Shown here one piece after another: positions 62,727-64,000 of a stretch of 64,000 nucleotides of DNA. Within the stretch, counting starts at the first letter, position 1. The number at the start of each line of letters is the position of its first letter. Source of the DNA: an uncultured Acidobacteriaceae bacterium (lineage in GTDB: Bacteria; Acidobacteriota; Terriglobia; Terriglobales; Acidobacteriaceae). Below the pieces are notes generated by a model, which was not told the DNA's origin, did not search any database, and was given only the letters and a program-made list of their open reading frames with translations. The stretch spans positions 118,387 to 182,386 of the forward strand of contig CAIWFH010000042.1 in NCBI GenBank assembly GCA_903911925.1, read 5' to 3'. Position numbers and translations under genes: made by a program.

Positions 62727-63879
62727 TGTAGTGTCTCAAGCAGATCGTCTTTTATTGAGAGCGGTTTGAGCACGAGTCACCTTTTCCAGGATGTCGGTGG
62801 CTTTGGCGGTCCAGATGAAGGGCTTGGGGTTCTTGTTGTGACCGTCGATGTATTCTCCGATGGCCATGATGAGCTGTTCGAGGTCTTGGAAGACGCCGCG
62901 GCGCAGCCGGTTATGGGTCAGATCGCGAAAAAAGCGCTCCACCATGTTGAGCCAGGATGCCGAGGTGGGCGTGAAGCACACATGGAATCGGTTGTGCGCT
63001 TCCAGCCAGCGTTGCACCCGTTCATGCTTGTGGGTCGCGTAGTTATCGCAGATCAGGTAGATTTCTTTGCCTGCTGGAACGGTCCGATCAATCATGCGCA
63101 GAAACCTCAGCCATTCCTGATGACGATGCTTTTGTTGGCATAGGCCATAGACCTCGCCGTTGGCGGTGTTCAGCGCGGCGAACAGCGTGGTGGCGCCGTT
63201 GCGCTTGTAGTCATGCGTCATGGTGGCGCCGCGGCCCTTCTTCATCGGCAGGCCAGATTGCGTGCGATCCAGCGCCTGGATCTGACTCTTCTCATCGACC
63301 GACAGCACCAGTGCATGCTCCGGCGGATTGAGATAGAGCCCGACGATGGCTTCCAGCTTATCTGTAAAGTTCGGATCGTTGCTGACCTTGAAGCTGTCCG
63401 CGCGATGCGGCTTCAGGCTGCTGGCGCGCCAGATGCGGGACACCGAGGCTTTGGAAATGCCCATCTCCCGCGCCATGGTGCGCGTGGACCACTGCGTCGC
63501 AGTTGCGGGAGTGCTCTGTGTGGTCTTTTCAATCAAGGAAGTTCTGGAAATCGACGGCGTCCGGCCAGGCCGAGGCGCGTCCTTCAAAAGGCCTTCGATG
63601 CCATGCTCAATAAACCGTTCCCGCCACAGTGCCGCCATGCGCGGGGCAACATTCAGAGTCACGGCTATCTGCTTGTTCTGGAGTCCATCGGCGGCAAGCA
63701 GGACAATGCGGCTGCGCAGAACCACACGCGCCTGGGTGGAGCGTCCACGCGACTGCTGCTCCAGTTTCCGTCGCGTCGCTTTGTTCAAAACAATGGTCTG
63801 CGCAACACGCATATCGAGATCTCCTCATCATAAGATCAGCCTCGATATATAACTGATTCTAATAATGAGACACTACACT
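62726..63879 (-). mobile_element. IS630-family insertion sequence
   Basis: Inverted repeats GTGTAGTGTCTCA (62726-62738) and TGAGACACTACAC (63867-63879) are perfect over 13 bp and flanked on both sides by TA, the IS630 target. The left end shares the CTAG at 62723-62726 with the IS5-family element, so the two abut. Confidence 0.92.
62736..63812 (-). CDS. IS630-family transposase
   Basis: 358 residues, apparently intact. The N-terminal helix-turn-helix region (RSRIVLLAADGLQNKQIAVTLNVAPRMAALWRERF) is followed by the DDE catalytic core: VLSVDEKSQIQALDRTQ, IYLICDNYATHKHERVQRWLE and SASWLNMVERFFRDLT give the D-D-E/D set. The stop lies within the left inverted repeat. Length and motifs fit an active element. 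Confidence 0.95.
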   Translation of the reverse strand: MRVAQTIVLNKATRRKLEQQSRGRSTQARVVLRSRIVLLAADGLQNKQIAVTLNVAPRMAALWRERFIEHGIEGLLKDAPRPGRTPSISRTSLIEKTTQSTPATATQWSTRTMAREMGISKASVSRIWRASSLKPHRADSFKVSNDPNFTDKLEAIVGLYLNPPEHALVLSVDEKSQIQALDRTQSGLPMKKGRGATMTHDYKRNGATTLFAALNTANGEVYGLCQQKHRHQEWLRFLRMIDRTVPAGKEIYLICDNYATHKHERVQRWLEAHNRFHVCFTPTSASWLNMVERFFRDLTHNRLRRGVFQDLEQLIMAIGEYIDGHNKNPKPFIWTAKATDILEKVTRAQTALNKRRSA

Positions 63880-64000
63880 AGTGTAGTCCGTCATAAAGAG
63901 ATTCATTTATGTATCGAGAGTCATCTTATGATGAGAGGGCCTCGATATGCGTGTTGCAGAGCCGATAGTTTTGGAAGAAGGGATCCGTCGCACTTTGGAG
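63880..64000 (+). mobile_element. start of a second IS630-like element, facing the first
   Basis: After a TA at 63880-63881 the sequence GTGTAGTCCGTCATAAAGAG resembles an IS630 end. Both elements share TCTTATGATGAG and TCGATATGCGTGTT in mirror orientation. The element runs off the window. Confidence 0.75.
63947..64000 (+). CDS. IS630-like transposase, N-terminal fragment cut by window end
   Basis: The first 18 residues, MRVAEPIVLEEGIRRTLE, align with MRVAQTIVLNKATRRKLE of the transposase at 63812. It is a related but distinct element, not a copy. Only the start is visible. Confidence 0.72.
   Translation, partial: MRVAEPIVLEEGIRRTLE

Overview
This 64 kb window looks like a chromosome segment of a soil or peat Acidobacteriota. 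That placement is an inference from GC-rich codon use, gene content, the compact type II-C Cas9 and the Ig/Fn3-repeat surface protein; no rRNA is present to prove it. The window has three parts: a ~48 kb catabolic island for anaerobic breakdown of (poly)phenols, a short mobile-element stretch beside two tRNA genes with a complete type II-C CRISPR-Cas locus, and a right end damaged by insertion sequences.

Catabolic island (1-48254). The core genes match the anaerobic pyrogallol/phloroglucinol route. A transhydroxylase-like molybdoenzyme (small subunit 26878-27714, large subunit 29870-32836) would make phloroglucinol from pyrogallol. Downstream steps are covered by a phloroglucinol-reductase-like SDR (42783-43575, frameshifted), a dihydrophloroglucinol-cyclohydrolase-like cyclase (40773-41705), a 3-hydroxy-5-oxohexanoate-dehydrogenase-like enzyme (41773-42675) and a triacetate-cleaving BKACE-like enzyme (45798-46631). 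A CoA-transferase (46946-48254) and a thiolase (44454-45644) then give acetyl-CoA. Two phosphotransacylase/acyl-kinase pairs (2183-4202, 12060-14217) could turn acyl-CoA into ATP. A corrinoid protein, two UroD-fold methyltransferases and the end of a RACo-type corrinoid activator suggest O-demethylation of methoxylated aromatics feeding the same route. Redox genes (IorAB-like, flavoproteins, a NuoG/GltD-like fusion), an ACP with its own AcpS, an SCP2-like protein, a CocE-type hydrolase, an RND/DUF1302/DUF1329/YCF48 envelope set and a porin complete the island. Regulators are two near-twin LysR proteins, a FadR-type and an IclR-type protein. Six operons share an unusual ~40 bp upstream module ending in AAAGTATTTCC. 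Relics of a third acyl kinase and a second thiolase show past duplication and decay.

Mobile and CRISPR region (48542-59707). tRNA-His, a DUF4112 gene and tRNA-Pro are followed by a large serine recombinase whose reading frame runs through the antisense of tRNA-Pro, a small protein, a Rep-like protein and unknown genes. Next come a minus-strand tracrRNA with promoter and terminator, cas9, cas1, cas2 and a 19-repeat array that is probably transcribed towards the cas genes. Two spacer pairs recognise related sequences, as expected from repeated attack by diverged relatives of one element.

Right end (59708-64000). A 5'-truncated repeat protein is followed by an IS5-family element with a -1 frameshift, an IS630-family element abutting it at a shared CTAG, and the start of a second IS630-like element facing the first.
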